The notes below the pieces were generated by a model. It made no database searches. It was given only the letters and a program-made list of their open reading frames with translations, and had not been told where the DNA came from. From Alphaproteobacteria bacterium (lineage in GTDB: Bacteria > Pseudomonadota > Alphaproteobacteria > Micavibrionales > Micavibrionaceae): a DNA stretch of 47,197 nt. Shown piece after piece: positions 1 through 8,150 of the stretch; within the stretch, counting starts at the first letter, position 1, and every line of letters begins with the position of its first letter. Made by a program: the position numbers and the translations under genes. The stretch is from contig JAJFGQ010000066.1 of the NCBI GenBank assembly GCA_021776075.1, forward strand, positions 1 through 47,197, read 5' to 3'.

Positions 1-132
1 TGCGGTCAGGATAAAGCGCGTATTGATGAGGCGGAAACATCTGGTGTGCAGTCTGTTCCGGCTTTGGTTCTGGATGGAAAGGTGTTCCATATCAATTTCG
101 GAGCATCTATGGCGGATGTGAAGGCCGCTTAA
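1..132 (+). CDS. Thioredoxin-fold protein, C-terminal fragment
   Basis: An open frame runs in from the window edge and ends at TAA 130-132, giving the last 43 residues of a protein. The fragment holds a cis-proline element (SVPALVLDGKVFHI) of the kind found in thioredoxin and glutaredoxin-like folds, where the proline faces the active-site cysteines. The first residue visible is Cys in CGQDK; whether it belongs to a redox motif cannot be judged because the N-terminus is outside the window. A strong terminator follows about 80 bp downstream, so this gene ends its own transcript and is not joined to hpf. The exact subfamily is unknown. Confidence 0.55.
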   Translation, partial: CGQDKARIDEAETSGVQSVPALVLDGKVFHINFGASMADVKAA

Positions 133-214
133 AAGCACAGCCTGTAAGGCGTCTACATAGCCGCTTATATATGTATTATATACGGTGTGTATTTGGCTGT
201 TTAAGGCTTATATC

Positions 215-247
215 AAAACCGCTTCGGACAATCCGAAGCGGTTTTTG
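215..247 (+). terminator. Rho-independent terminator after the thioredoxin-like gene
   Basis: A perfect 14-bp stem (AAAACCGCTTCGGA, 215-228, pairing with 232-245) encloses a 3-nt loop and ends in a T run. It separates the first gene from hpf. The A/T tracts are symmetrical, so it could also work on the other strand. Confidence 0.9.
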
Positions 248-277
248 GCATATTTGGCATATGTGAGACGTCCTATT

Positions 278-318
278 TAAAGGGAATAAAGGGAACATAG
301 ATGACTATTATTCACTAA
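278..318 (+). promoter_or_regulatory. hpf leader: 9-bp tandem repeat and five-codon mini-ORF
   Basis: TAAAGGGAA occurs twice in tandem (278-286 and 287-295). The second copy supplies a Shine-Dalgarno-like AAGGGAA just ahead of ATG 301. From there ATG-ACT-ATT-ATT-CAC-TAA (301-318) encodes a pentapeptide ending 77 nt before the hpf start. This may be a translated leader or chance; no attenuator hairpin is obvious. Confidence 0.3.
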
Positions 319-395
319 ACCTCTTGTCACGGCGCCCTTTTTCCTTTAGAAAATCATCATATTTCGTAAAGAAAACACGCTGGATAGGCAAAGTC

Positions 396-1034
396 ATGAA
401 CTTAATCATTCAAGGTAAACAGATGGATCTCGGTGATGCATTGCGTACGCATGTAACCACCAAGACCGAAGAAATTAATCAGAAATATTTTAACCATGCA
501 ACGGATGCGACAATCGTATTTTCGCAGGAAGGCCACGGGCATGGGCAGGTGAAGGTTCGCATATCTATCCGTGTCGGGAAAGATATCATGGTTATGGCGG
601 ATTCTCTGGAGCCGGATTCCTATGTTGCTTTTGATACGGCAGCGGAAAAAGTAGCCAAGCAGTTACGCCGTTATAAAAATCGCCTGCGTGATCACCATCG
701 CCGTTTAGAGCAGATGTCAGAGAACCAGATCATGAAGGCGCGGGACTATATTCTGGCCGATGGATTGGATAGTGAGGATGAAGTACAGAAATCTGATGAG
801 TCTGTACCTCAGGGAAAAGATCCTGTGGTTGTCGCGGAAATGACGACTGACATTCAGACAATGAGTGTGAGCGAAGCTGTGATGCGGATGGATCTGGCTG
901 CGGATACCGCCCTTTTGTTCCGGAATGCCTCTCATAACGGCCTGAACATGATTTATCGCCGTTCAGACGGTAATATTGGATGGGTTGACCCGGTGGGAAA
1001 TGATGACGAACTGAATCAAGCCCAAAGCGCCTGA
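396..1034 (+). CDS. hpf: Long-form ribosome hibernation promoting factor
   Basis: 212 residues. The protein binds the decoding region of the 30S subunit and, in its long form, dimerises 70S ribosomes into inactive 100S particles in slow growth. The N-terminal S30AE/RaiA domain covers about residues 1-105 (MNLIIQGKQMDLGDAL at the start, basic RRYKNRLRDHHRR near its end). A linker follows, then the C-terminal dimerisation domain (about 150-205; MIYRRSDGNIGWVDP). The frame is open up to 324, but the family start MxxxxxGKxxDLGDAL fits ATG 396. In many alphaproteobacteria rpoN lies just upstream of hpf; here a thioredoxin-like gene takes that place. ptsN follows in the same direction 46 bp later. 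Confidence 0.93.
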   Translation: MNLIIQGKQMDLGDALRTHVTTKTEEINQKYFNHATDATIVFSQEGHGHGQVKVRISIRVGKDIMVMADSLEPDSYVAFDTAAEKVAKQLRRYKNRLRDHHRRLEQMSENQIMKARDYILADGLDSEDEVQKSDESVPQGKDPVVVAEMTTDIQTMSVSEAVMRMDLAADTALLFRNASHNGLNMIYRRSDGNIGWVDPVGNDDELNQAQSA

Positions 1035-1080
1035 TTTTTTTGGCGATCTGGTGGCTTATTGAATGAAGGATTCTATTCTT

Positions 1081-1557
1081 ATGAGCGCAAATGATACGGG
1101 TGATTCCTCTAATCTTGACCTGATTCTTCCTGCATTGAAGGCCGGTAGTAAAAAGCAGGCTTATCAGCTTATCGTAAAGCAGATCGCTTCTTTGGGCGGG
1201 CTGGATGAAAAAGAATTACTCCAGCATTGTCTGAAAAATGAAGAAAGGGCCTCTTCCGGGATTGGCCGTGGCGTGGCTATTCCGCATTTGCGTGTTAAAA
1301 ATCTGAAGCGTTCTTTGACTGTATTGGCCTGTCTGACCCACCGCGTAGATTTTCAGGCGTTTGACGATAATCCGGTGGATCTTATTTTTTTCCTGCTCTC
1401 CCCTGAATCTGATGGCCCCTATCATTTGCGGCGGCTGGCCCGGATTTCTCGTGTCTGCCGCGATTCAGGAACGTGTCAGGCTCTGCGTGAGGCTGAGGGT
1501 GTTGATGAGATGCGCGCTATTCTTATAAATTCAGACGATATTATGATGGCGGCTTAG
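1081..1557 (+). CDS. ptsN: PTS IIA-like nitrogen regulatory protein (EIIA-Ntr)
   Basis: 158 residues, the usual size for EIIA-Ntr, a cytosolic phosphocarrier at the end of the nitrogen-related phosphotransferase chain that regulates potassium transport and stress responses. The phosphorylated histidine is His69 in GRGVAIPHLRV, followed by the family segment with FLLSPESDGPYHLRRLARI. An upstream in-frame ATG at 1063 exists, but AAGGA at 1066-1070 sits 10 nt before ATG 1081, so 1081 is preferred. It lies between hpf and a racemase-like gene, 3 nt from the latter, and is probably co-transcribed with both. No HPr or EI-Ntr gene is in the window. Confidence 0.9.
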   Translation: MSANDTGDSSNLDLILPALKAGSKKQAYQLIVKQIASLGGLDEKELLQHCLKNEERASSGIGRGVAIPHLRVKNLKRSLTVLACLTHRVDFQAFDDNPVDLIFFLLSPESDGPYHLRRLARISRVCRDSGTCQALREAEGVDEMRAILINSDDIMMAA

Positions 1558-1560
1558 GTC

Positions 1561-2280
1561 ATGAGTATAAAAGTCGCAGCCTTTGGGGCGCTTAATCAAG
1601 ATAGTTATGAAATGTTTGCAGACTGTCTTGGGCATTATGCCCATGAAGCTGGTGTGGATGTTGATATTGTTTTTGCGGCCCCCTACCCCAATGCAGAAGC
1701 CGTGTCGGAGCCGGGACGCCCTTTGCGTGGAGAGGCTTTGCAGGATGCAGGGAAAAAACAGGAATTATTTGAAGCCGTTGCCGCGGATGCCATGAGTATC
1801 GGCGCGAAGGAAGCGGACATATGTTGTATGCCCTGCATGTCGATGATCGGGTTTCATGAGGGGGTGCAGACGGCGTTGGCGCGGGATATTTTTCGACTGG
1901 ATGAGGCTCTTGTAAAAAAATATGAGGCGGTTGACAAAATTGGCATGATTCACATGCGTCCGGCTAAAAAACGGGTGGAAGAGATGTTTGGCGCCAAGGC
2001 TGTTACGCCTGATGAAATATGGGCCGGCAAGTTGCTGGTGGCTGAAGAGCAGGCGAAACAGGACAAAAATAGCCACGCCGTTGAGGTTGTTATGGCGGAA
2101 CTGGTCGAGCTTTGGCGTGATCAGGGTTTAACACATGTTTTGTTGGCCCGGGCCGATGCGCCTAAGGCACAAAAAGGTCCTGCCGGTCAGGTACAGGGCA
2201 TTATTATTAACAGCTATTTTGATATTCTGGCCGCGGCCGTTGCTGCGCAGTGTTTTAACGGGCCTCAAAAGGCGTTCTAA
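1561..2280 (+). CDS. Aspartate/glutamate racemase-like protein
   Basis: 239 residues. The start follows the ptsN stop by 3 nt, so the two are probably translationally coupled. The N-terminus (KVAAFGALNQDSYEMFADCL) and the central segment DICCMPCMSMIGFHEGVQ resemble the Asp/Glu racemase fold, where a Cys in a C-N-T/S-M context acts on the alpha carbon. The second catalytic Cys expected in the C-terminal half is not evident (LLARADAP occupies the likely place); the only later Cys is close to the C-terminus (AAQCFNG). It could therefore be a one-cysteine family member or a non-catalytic relative. Substrate unknown; family assignment is inference from motif shape. Confidence 0.55.
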   Translation: MSIKVAAFGALNQDSYEMFADCLGHYAHEAGVDVDIVFAAPYPNAEAVSEPGRPLRGEALQDAGKKQELFEAVAADAMSIGAKEADICCMPCMSMIGFHEGVQTALARDIFRLDEALVKKYEAVDKIGMIHMRPAKKRVEEMFGAKAVTPDEIWAGKLLVAEEQAKQDKNSHAVEVVMAELVELWRDQGLTHVLLARADAPKAQKGPAGQVQGIIINSYFDILAAAVAAQCFNGPQKAF

Positions 2281-2442
2281 AAGCCCTCCCAAAAGCCCCC
2301 TGGGAAGCCGCTTGAAAAATAATTACGAAAAATCTTGCAATTGAATATGAAAATAGTGTACATCTGTGAGACTTAAATAATATTACGACAAACAAAAGCT
2401 CTGCCAAAAACTCTGCGCAGAAGCCATCAGGAGTAGGACATA

Positions 2443-3330
2443 ATGGTTAAGGAACAAGACGCATACGACATTCTGGGTGTTGAGAAAAACGACAGCGATG
2501 CGGTGATTAAAAAAGCATATCGTAAGCTTGCCATGCAATATCATCCCGATAAAAATCAGGGTGATCAGGAGGCTGAAGAGAGATTTAAAGATGTGGCCGC
2601 AGCATGGAATGTTGTAAAACCCGAAAACCGTAAAAAATATGATGCCGGTGAAATGGATCTGCAAGGCAATGCGATAGGGTTCGGAAAAGTAGACTTTAGT
2701 CCTGAGAAGATGGGTGATTTGTTTAGTAGCTTCTTTGATGAGAAACCCAAGGCAAGCAAAGGAAACAAAGACCGCTCTTCCTCTGCGCCGGATAAACTTG
2801 ATGTGCGCGGTGAGTTAACTCTCGCATTTCTTGAGGCGGCACGGGGAACGAATGCAACCGTGAAAATGTCACATAATTTGGAAATGAACGTCAAAATTCC
2901 ACCCGGTATTCTAAATAATCAGACAATACGCGTCAAAGGCAAGGGTAAGACTTACGAAGGAAAAGCCGGAGATGCTTATATTAAAATTGCGGTGCAGGAG
3001 CACCCGTTTTTTGAACGTGAGGACGGCGGCAATGATATTTATCTTGAAGTGCCCGTTGGACTGGATGAAGCTTTTGCCGGGGCAACGATTGATGTGCCTA
3101 CGGTGCATGATGCCTTTGAACCCGTAGAGATTCCTGCCGGTCTTGATACAGACGAGTATACGGTTACTCTGGAAGGCCATGGTATTAAAGGCGCGAATCA
3201 GCATGTGAGCTTTAAAATTGTGGTGCCCGAAGCTTCTGAAACAGTTGATCCGCAACTGGAAAAAGCGCTTAAAAGCTGGCGTAAAAAGAGCGGTTTTGAT
3301 CCGCGGAAAGTATTAAATCAGTCGCTTTAA
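2443..3330 (+). CDS. J-domain co-chaperone, DnaJ/CbpA type without zinc finger
   Basis: 295 residues. The N-terminal J-domain (about 6-68) has DAYDILGVEKNDS, KKAYRKLAMQYHPDK with the HPD motif that stimulates DnaK ATPase, and a KKYD end. It is followed by a Gly/Phe-containing linker and a DnaJ C-terminal substrate-binding region (about 120-280; VKIPPGILNNQTIRVKGKG, then a second beta domain with GIKGANQH). There is no CxxCxGxG zinc-finger repeat, so this is a CbpA-like type II protein and not DnaJ proper. AGGAG/AGGA lies just ahead of the ATG. Monocistronic; the next gene is convergent. Confidence 0.88.
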   Translation: MVKEQDAYDILGVEKNDSDAVIKKAYRKLAMQYHPDKNQGDQEAEERFKDVAAAWNVVKPENRKKYDAGEMDLQGNAIGFGKVDFSPEKMGDLFSSFFDEKPKASKGNKDRSSSAPDKLDVRGELTLAFLEAARGTNATVKMSHNLEMNVKIPPGILNNQTIRVKGKGKTYEGKAGDAYIKIAVQEHPFFEREDGGNDIYLEVPVGLDEAFAGATIDVPTVHDAFEPVEIPAGLDTDEYTVTLEGHGIKGANQHVSFKIVVPEASETVDPQLEKALKSWRKKSGFDPRKVLNQSL

Positions 3331-3339
3331 TCCATTGAT

Positions 3340-3510
3340 CTAGGCTGATTTCTTTTCAAAAGCACGGTCGCAATACAGGCATTCCACGGTGTTTTTGCCG
3401 TCAAAGCTGTACCAGACGACAGGGTGGCCAAGCGATCCGTTGCCGCCATCGCAGCTGACTTCGTCGGAATCGTTTTCAACTGGTATGGTTTCCGGTGGAT
3501 TTGTCATCAT
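3340..3510 (-). CDS. Small CHCC-type zinc-finger protein
   Basis: A 56-residue ORF read from ATG 3510 (a second ATG follows directly) to TAG at 3340. AGGA precedes the start by about 6 nt. The C-terminal part contains Cys20, the GHP segment with His29, and CLYCDRAF with Cys44 and Cys47, plus the WYSFDGKNTVEC block. This matches the zf-CHCC family (related to the mitochondrial complex I subunit NDUFS6), widespread as a stand-alone small protein in alphaproteobacteria. Its role is uncertain; zinc or iron-sulphur chemistry is suggested for relatives. It is convergent with the J-domain gene, 9 bp between stops. Confidence 0.8.
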   Translation of the reverse strand: MMTNPPETIPVENDSDEVSCDGGNGSLGHPVVWYSFDGKNTVECLYCDRAFEKKSA

Positions 3511-3595
3511 ATTATTTCCTGATTTTTACCATTTATTTCCAATTCTATTTTAAGGTGACATTACAGGCCATCCGAAGCAAGAGGGTAAAGAGGAT

Positions 3596-3988
3596 ATGAC
3601 AGTAAGGCAGGGCGATATTGTTTTTGTTGATAATCCCGCGATCAGTGAGCGGAAGGAGAATTATGTCGATATACAGGTTAATGCGACCAATATTGTAGAA
3701 AACTGGCGGATTTCCTTGTTTTCTTATGAATGGATATTGTCTGATGGCCGGATTAAAAGCCGGGATGAATTATCAGAGTCAGAGCGTACAAAGAGGGAGT
3801 CGGTGGAGGCGTGTTTAAGCAGCGGTAAGCCTTTGGAAAAGCCTGTTCTTGGTATCGGCATGTTAGACAATGTTGAAATTGGTATCGGTCGGGCAACTTT
3901 TTTGACATTAGTGGCGCAGGGATATGAGACGATCCCCGTTCATATTGCAAAATCCCATGAGGAAGAATTCAGGATATTTTTAGCCTGA
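3596..3988 (+). CDS. Small protein with a possible ParB-like fold
   Basis: 130 residues, with GAGG 5-8 nt ahead of the ATG. I do not recognise a named family. The C-terminal half (about 80-128) reads PVLGIGMLDNVEIGIGRATF...GYETIPVHI, which has the layout of ParB/sulfiredoxin-like domains: a short strand, an I-G-x-G-R turn, a helix, then a V-P-V strand. The N-terminal half is charged and contains no membrane segment or signal peptide. There are no DNA-binding helix-turn-helix elements that I can see, so a partitioning role is not supported. It is followed 31 bp later by a pilin-like gene and may share its transcript. Confidence 0.5.
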   Translation: MTVRQGDIVFVDNPAISERKENYVDIQVNATNIVENWRISLFSYEWILSDGRIKSRDELSESERTKRESVEACLSSGKPLEKPVLGIGMLDNVEIGIGRATFLTLVAQGYETIPVHIAKSHEEEFRIFLA

Positions 3989-4019
3989 TTTTTTTATATT
4001 TCATGTTAAAGATGATGGT

Positions 4020-4757
4020 ATGAAAATTTCAGAAAGCGGAAACGCTATATTTTATATTTTTATAGCCGTCGCCATGTTGGGCGCCCTTTCTTTTGCTGTG
4101 ACACAATCCAGCCGTTCGAGTTTACAATCTTTGACAGAGGACAGGGCACGCCTTTTTTCCAGCGAGATTGCAGATTACGGGAATGTTTTGGCAACAGCGA
4201 CGATGCAATTGCGGTCGCGCAATATCAGGGATACACAAATCAGTTTTGAAAATAACTTTGTCAGCGGCTATAACCACGCACCGGTGCAGCCGTCTGCGAA
4301 TAAAATATTCAGTGTTGATGGTGGCGGGGTTTTGTATAAGGAACCTCCTCTGGAATGGCTGGATACGACGCAGTCGGGGCAGCCAAATTACCGCGACTGG
4401 ATTTTTTCAGGGACTGCCAATGTTTTTGGTGTGGGGACAACGGCGTCAGGGCAGGTTTCCACAACGGAACTTGCGGCTTTTCTTCCTTACATCAGGCAGG
4501 AAATATGTCTGGAGATCAATGACCGGTTAGGCGTTCCCAATCCGGGCGGAAATCCGCCGCAGGATATACAGGATGCGGAAAGTTGGAATGCTATTCCTGC
4601 TAATACCAAATTTACGGGTGCGTACGAGGTTGGGTTTTGGCTTGGTGACGATGCAACGGGCCATGAGCTGCAATCCAAGAGAGCCGGCTGTTTTGAAGGA
4701 AATGGTACACCGCCGGCGGGGACATACGCTTTTTATCAGGTTTTAATAGGGCGCTGA
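4020..4757 (+). CDS. Pilin-like or pseudopilin-like membrane protein
   Basis: 245 residues. The N-terminus is a short polar leader (MKISESG) followed by one hydrophobic helix (about 8-28; NAIFYIFIAVAMLGALSFAV) and then a Ser/Gln/Arg-rich amphipathic stretch, the shape of type IV pilin/pseudopilin or TadE-like proteins. The usual G-F-[ST]-L-x-E cleavage site is absent, so processing by a prepilin peptidase is doubtful. The rest is a Gly/Pro/Asn-rich outer domain with two cysteines (ICLEI and AGCFEG) that could form a disulphide. No secretion ATPase or other pilus gene lies nearby. It ends 21 bp from the convergent cysS stop. Confidence 0.45.
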   Translation: MKISESGNAIFYIFIAVAMLGALSFAVTQSSRSSLQSLTEDRARLFSSEIADYGNVLATATMQLRSRNIRDTQISFENNFVSGYNHAPVQPSANKIFSVDGGGVLYKEPPLEWLDTTQSGQPNYRDWIFSGTANVFGVGTTASGQVSTTELAAFLPYIRQEICLEINDRLGVPNPGGNPPQDIQDAESWNAIPANTKFTGAYEVGFWLGDDATGHELQSKRAGCFEGNGTPPAGTYAFYQVLIGR

Positions 4758-4778
4758 TTGCTCTGGAGGTTGTTGGTA

Positions 4779-6161
4779 TTATCCTGTTTTGCGCCATGTC
4801 GGGCCTTCCGGTGTATCCTCAATGACAATGTCTCGTGCTTCAAGGTCTTTGCGGATTTCATCGGCGCGCGCGAAATTTTTATTTTGACGGGCTTCCTGCC
4901 GTTCCTGCAATAAATTGTCTATTTCCTTTGCGTCAATCGTATGGCTTTCTCCGTAGCCGAGCCATTCTTTCGGTGGTTTTTGCAGGATTCCGAGCAGATT
5001 GGCGGCGGCCAGCAGTTTTCCCTTGAGTTCAGGTGTTTTTTGAGCAGCCGCTTTTTTAGCCAGAGCATTTAAGGCCGCCAGTGCCTTTGGCGTATTCAGG
5101 TCGTCACAAAGGGGAGCCAGTATTTCTTCCGGTAACTCTGAAGATTCAAGCGTTTCTACGTTCTCCAGATCTTTCAGGATGTGATAAAGACGGTCAAGAA
5201 AATTGCCGGACTGCTCAATTGTGTCGCTTGTCCAGTTTAAGGGTTGGCGGTAATGAGCGGATAGCAATGTCAGGCGCAGGGTTTCGCCCGGCCAGTGTTC
5301 CAGAAGATTATGGGCCAGCGTGATATTGCCGAGTGATTTTGACATTTTTTCGCCGCTGACCGTGACAAAGCCGTTATGAATCCAATAGCGTGCAAAAGCG
5401 CTGGGGTCGTTTTTATGCCCGTGAGCACAGCAGCTTTGGGCAATTTCATTTTCATGGTGCGGGAACTTTAAATCGGCACCGCCACCGTGGATGTCAAAGG
5501 GAAGCCCCAAATGTTTAGCAGCCATGGCGGAGCATTCTATATGCCAGCCCGGCCGGCCGCGTCCCCAGGGGGACTCCCATCCTGGCTGATCCTTGCTGCT
5601 TGGTTTCCACAAAATGAAATCGGCAGGATCTTTTTTGTAAGGGGCCACTTCTACACGTGATCCGGCGATTTGTTCATCGCGGTTGCGGTTAGACAGGCTG
5701 CCATAGGCCGGAAAAGAAGGCACATGAAACAAGACATGTCCTTCGGCAACATACGCATGGCCGTTATCGAGGAGGGCACCAATCAGGAAAATCATGTCCT
5801 CTATATGGTCTGTGGCACGTGGCTGCAGGTCTGGCAGGCATACACCGAGAGCGGCCATGTCTTCATTATAGATGGCTGCATATTTTTCTGTGATATTTTC
5901 TATCGTTTCCCCGGTTTCTGTAGCAGCTTTAATGATTTTATCGTCGACATCGGTGATGTTTGAGACATAGGTTACCTGGGGGTATAGCTGTCGTAATAAT
6001 CTGGCGAGAAGATCAAAAACAACCGCCATACGGGCATTGCCGATATGGGCATAATTATAAACCGTGGGACCGCAAGCGTAGAGACGCACGTGGTCCGGGT
6101 CCACGGGATTAAAGGAGGTTTTTTTGTTTTCAAGCGTATTGTAAAGCTGAAGGTCGGGCAT
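4779..6161 (-). CDS. cysS: Cysteinyl-tRNA synthetase
   Basis: 460 residues, normal for the class I enzyme that charges tRNA-Cys with cysteine. Visible motifs are the zinc ligand Cys30 in [17 protein letters not shown], which also holds the HIGH-type ATP site, then [32 protein letters not shown] with further zinc ligands, and [10 protein letters not shown] (KMSKS loop). The C-terminal helical domain ends with the family element [21 protein letters not shown]. The frame is open upstream to ATG 6215, but the family-like start MPDLQLYNT at 6161 gives the normal length. It is divergent from folE, with only 68 bp between starts. Confidence 0.95.
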   Translation of the reverse strand: MPDLQLYNTLENKKTSFNPVDPDHVRLYACGPTVYNYAHIGNARMAVVFDLLARLLRQLYPQVTYVSNITDVDDKIIKAATETGETIENITEKYAAIYNEDMAALGVCLPDLQPRATDHIEDMIFLIGALLDNGHAYVAEGHVLFHVPSFPAYGSLSNRNRDEQIAGSRVEVAPYKKDPADFILWKPSSKDQPGWESPWGRGRPGWHIECSAMAAKHLGLPFDIHGGGADLKFPHHENEIAQSCCAHGHKNDPSAFARYWIHNGFVTVSGEKMSKSLGNITLAHNLLEHWPGETLRLTLLSAHYRQPLNWTSDTIEQSGNFLDRLYHILKDLENVETLESSELPEEILAPLCDDLNTPKALAALNALAKKAAAQKTPELKGKLLAAANLLGILQKPPKEWLGYGESHTIDAKEIDNLLQERQEARQNKNFARADEIRKDLEARDIVIEDTPEGPTWRKTG

Positions 6162-6229
6162 AAAATTTTTTTTCTTGGCTTTTTTCACAGTATTTGCGTA
6201 TAACACCGGGATCATATGAGCATAAGAGC

Positions 6230-6838
6230 ATGAGTACTGTCAAAAATATAAAAACAGCGAATGAGAATGATTGTCAGCCAACGCGTGAAGAGGCTGAGGA
6301 TGCTGTGAGAACCCTTATTCGCTGGGCGGGTGATGACCCCGATCGGGAAGGTCTTCTGGATACGCCGGGTCGGGTGACTCGTGCGTATGAAGAGTTTTTT
6401 GCCGGTTATTCAGAAGATCCCGAGGGTATTTTGGGCCGGGTCTTTGAAGATATCGTTGGTTATGAAGACTTTGTTCTGGTGAAGGATATTGATTTTGTTT
6501 CCCATTGTGAACACCACATGGTTCCGATTATTGGTAAGGCGCATGTCGCTTACTGGCCGGGTGACAAGATTGTAGGCATTAGTAAATTGGCCCGGATCGT
6601 GGATGTTTATGCCCAAAGGCTGGTATCGCAGGAGAGCATGACGCAGGAGATTGTGAAGGCTATTGATACTGTTCTTAATCCGCGCGGTACGGTCGTTATT
6701 ATTGATGCCGTTCATTATTGCATGAGTATTCGCGGTGCTGCCAAGGCCGGCAGTTCTACCGTGACATCTATGTTTTCCGGCGTTTTTAAGGATGATAAGG
6801 ATGCACGTCAACGCGTGATGTCTCTGATAGGCTCTTGA
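6230..6838 (+). CDS. folE: GTP cyclohydrolase I
   Basis: 202 residues. FolE converts GTP to 7,8-dihydroneopterin triphosphate, the first step of tetrahydrofolate (and pterin) synthesis. Signature elements are DPDREGLLDTPGRVTRAY, SHCEHHMVPIIGKAHVAYWP with zinc-binding Cys and His, GISKLARIVDVYAQRLVSQE, and HYCMSIRGAAKAGSSTVTS carrying the second zinc Cys. The ATG at 6230 is preferred over a TTG at 6194; the ribosome binding site is weak for both. A pterin link inside the window is phhA, since phenylalanine hydroxylase needs a pterin cofactor, and folC is also here. It converges on the response regulator with 21 bp between stops. Confidence 0.95.
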   Translation: MSTVKNIKTANENDCQPTREEAEDAVRTLIRWAGDDPDREGLLDTPGRVTRAYEEFFAGYSEDPEGILGRVFEDIVGYEDFVLVKDIDFVSHCEHHMVPIIGKAHVAYWPGDKIVGISKLARIVDVYAQRLVSQESMTQEIVKAIDTVLNPRGTVVIIDAVHYCMSIRGAAKAGSSTVTSMFSGVFKDDKDARQRVMSLIGS

Positions 6839-6859
6839 TTTGATCCTAAAATCATAACG

Positions 6860-7747
6860 TTATGTCTGGGGGGCGTCGCGTTCAGATTCCCTTACGTAGG
6901 GTGATTTTTTAACAACGCTTAGAAGCCGTTCCTTGGAAAAAGGTTTTTTCAGGAAGCCGGTGGCTCCGTTTTTGGAAGTGGAAACAATATTGGTTTTCGC
7001 TGTATCAACACTCAGCATTGTAACACAGGCATCGGGGTCAGCTTTTTTAATGGCACGTAAGGCGTCATGTCCGCTTATGCCGGGTAAGTGAATGTCCAGT
7101 AAAACGAGGTCGGGTGCGTGTTCAACGTAGAAGATAACGGCTTCCTCCCCTGTTTTGGCGTGAATTAATTCATAATCCTTGTTTAGGATGTTCGTGGCAT
7201 AGGAGGCTGTGAAGCGGTCATCTTCCACGATCAAGATGAGAGGCTGCTCACGGCGCTGACGACGTATGGCGATGCTGCCTACTTTGTTTTCATCGGTGAT
7301 GGCCTTGTAAGCATCCGCCCGGTTGGCAGATATGAAGCGTTGATCAGCCAGTTTTTGATATAAGTATATGTCCTTTGCCAGCGAACTGAATTTACAGATT
7401 TTTGTTCCAATTTTTCCGGATATTTCATTGAAAAAATTCTGTAATTCCGAACGCTCACTGTCATTTTGTGGGTTGGCAAGAAGGATAATGTCGCTGTCTG
7501 TGAACAAATAAAGGTGCGCATTGGTATATTTTTTATTGTTCTGAGCAATGTCCCGTACCAGAATTTCGCTTTCTTCACGCAATTTGAATAATGTATCCTT
7601 GATTTTTTGGGGGTTGTCGACAAGATCGTTGTGGTTCAATTTACGTGATAACCCGAAGTGAAGGCCAACCCAGCCTCCGGCATCATCTTTTATTTTATCA
7701 AGGAACGTTAAAAAGTGATGTTCCGGGCTTTCCTGAATAACTTTCAT
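6860..7747 (-). CDS. Response regulator with an uncharacterised N-terminal domain
   Basis: 295 residues. The C-terminal receiver domain (about 168-288) carries the acidic pocket Glu175-Asp176-Asp177 (LILIVEDDRFT), the phosphoacceptor Asp218 (DLVLLDIHLPGISG), a Ser in the switch position (MLSVDTAK), and Lys in GFLKKPFS. The first 165 residues are not a receiver, kinase, GGDEF or DNA-binding domain that I recognise; they are mixed alpha/beta with GGWVGLHFGLSRKL and HLYLFTDSDIILLANP. A receiver placed C-terminal to a sensory-like domain without an output domain suggests a signalling adaptor. It is divergent from the GGDEF/EAL gene across about 400 bp, so the two may be functionally linked, but this is inference. 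Confidence 0.8.
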   Translation of the reverse strand: MKVIQESPEHHFLTFLDKIKDDAGGWVGLHFGLSRKLNHNDLVDNPQKIKDTLFKLREESEILVRDIAQNNKKYTNAHLYLFTDSDIILLANPQNDSERSELQNFFNEISGKIGTKICKFSSLAKDIYLYQKLADQRFISANRADAYKAITDENKVGSIAIRRQRREQPLILIVEDDRFTASYATNILNKDYELIHAKTGEEAVIFYVEHAPDLVLLDIHLPGISGHDALRAIKKADPDACVTMLSVDTAKTNIVSTSKNGATGFLKKPFSKERLLSVVKKSPYVRESERDAPQT

Positions 7748-8053
7748 AATTTATTACCTTTGAGAACCCTTGTTCGTTTTTTCCACGTTTATAAGTATTA
7801 TTTTATGTAAAAATTAAGAATCAGTGTATAAAACCAATATAATCTTTTTGGAAAGTATACTTTGTTTTAAGGAATGCGCCTACTGCTCAAGAGTAGACCC
7901 TGTGAATGAATTTAAAAAATACGCGCTTAAATTTAACATAATTTTACCAGCAGTTGATGTGATGATTTTTTATTTATAAAAATCAAATAGTTACAGTTTT
8001 GTGTTTAGTTTATAAAATGCTAAAATAAAGACCTTTTTAACGAATTGGAGGTT
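7748..8053. other. AT-rich divergent intergenic region
   Basis: No gene is visible. The stretch lies between the response regulator (minus) and the GGDEF/EAL unit (plus) and presumably holds both promoters. It contains a perfect 8-bp inverted repeat TGATTTTT (7963-7970) with AAAAATCA (7978-7985), separated by 7 nt. A looser AATTTAA...TTAAATT pair lies shortly before it. A half-matching CtrA-like TTAT-N7-TTAAG element also occurs here, too weak to call. Confidence 0.4.
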
Positions 8054-8125
8054 ATGCTTAAGATTGAGAATTTGTACGGGGAAAACCTTTGTTCGCATAT
8101 TGAGCTGAAAGGCGAACACACATAG
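8054..8125 (+). CDS. Putative 23-residue leader peptide or small protein
   Basis: ATG 8054 to TAG 8123-8125 encodes 23 residues beginning MLKIENLYGENLC. The start is preceded by TTGGAGGTT, the best Shine-Dalgarno sequence in this neighbourhood, at near-ideal spacing. The stop lies 25 nt upstream of the GTG start of the GGDEF/EAL gene, so both are probably on one transcript and translation of the small ORF could influence the large one. The peptide is hydrophilic, with one Cys and no membrane segment. It is too short for similarity to be judged by eye; conservation would decide. Confidence 0.4.
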   Translation: MLKIENLYGENLCSHIELKGEHT

Positions 8126-8150
8126 AATCTTAAAGTCGATTGGGAGTTGC

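Noticed and set aside
5670-5963. 97-codon plus-strand frame inside cysS
   Set aside because: Antisense shadow of the highly conserved catalytic part of cysS.
7748-8053. CtrA box in the divergent region
   Set aside because: Only TTAT-N7-TTAAG was found, a single half-matching site, not enough to call.
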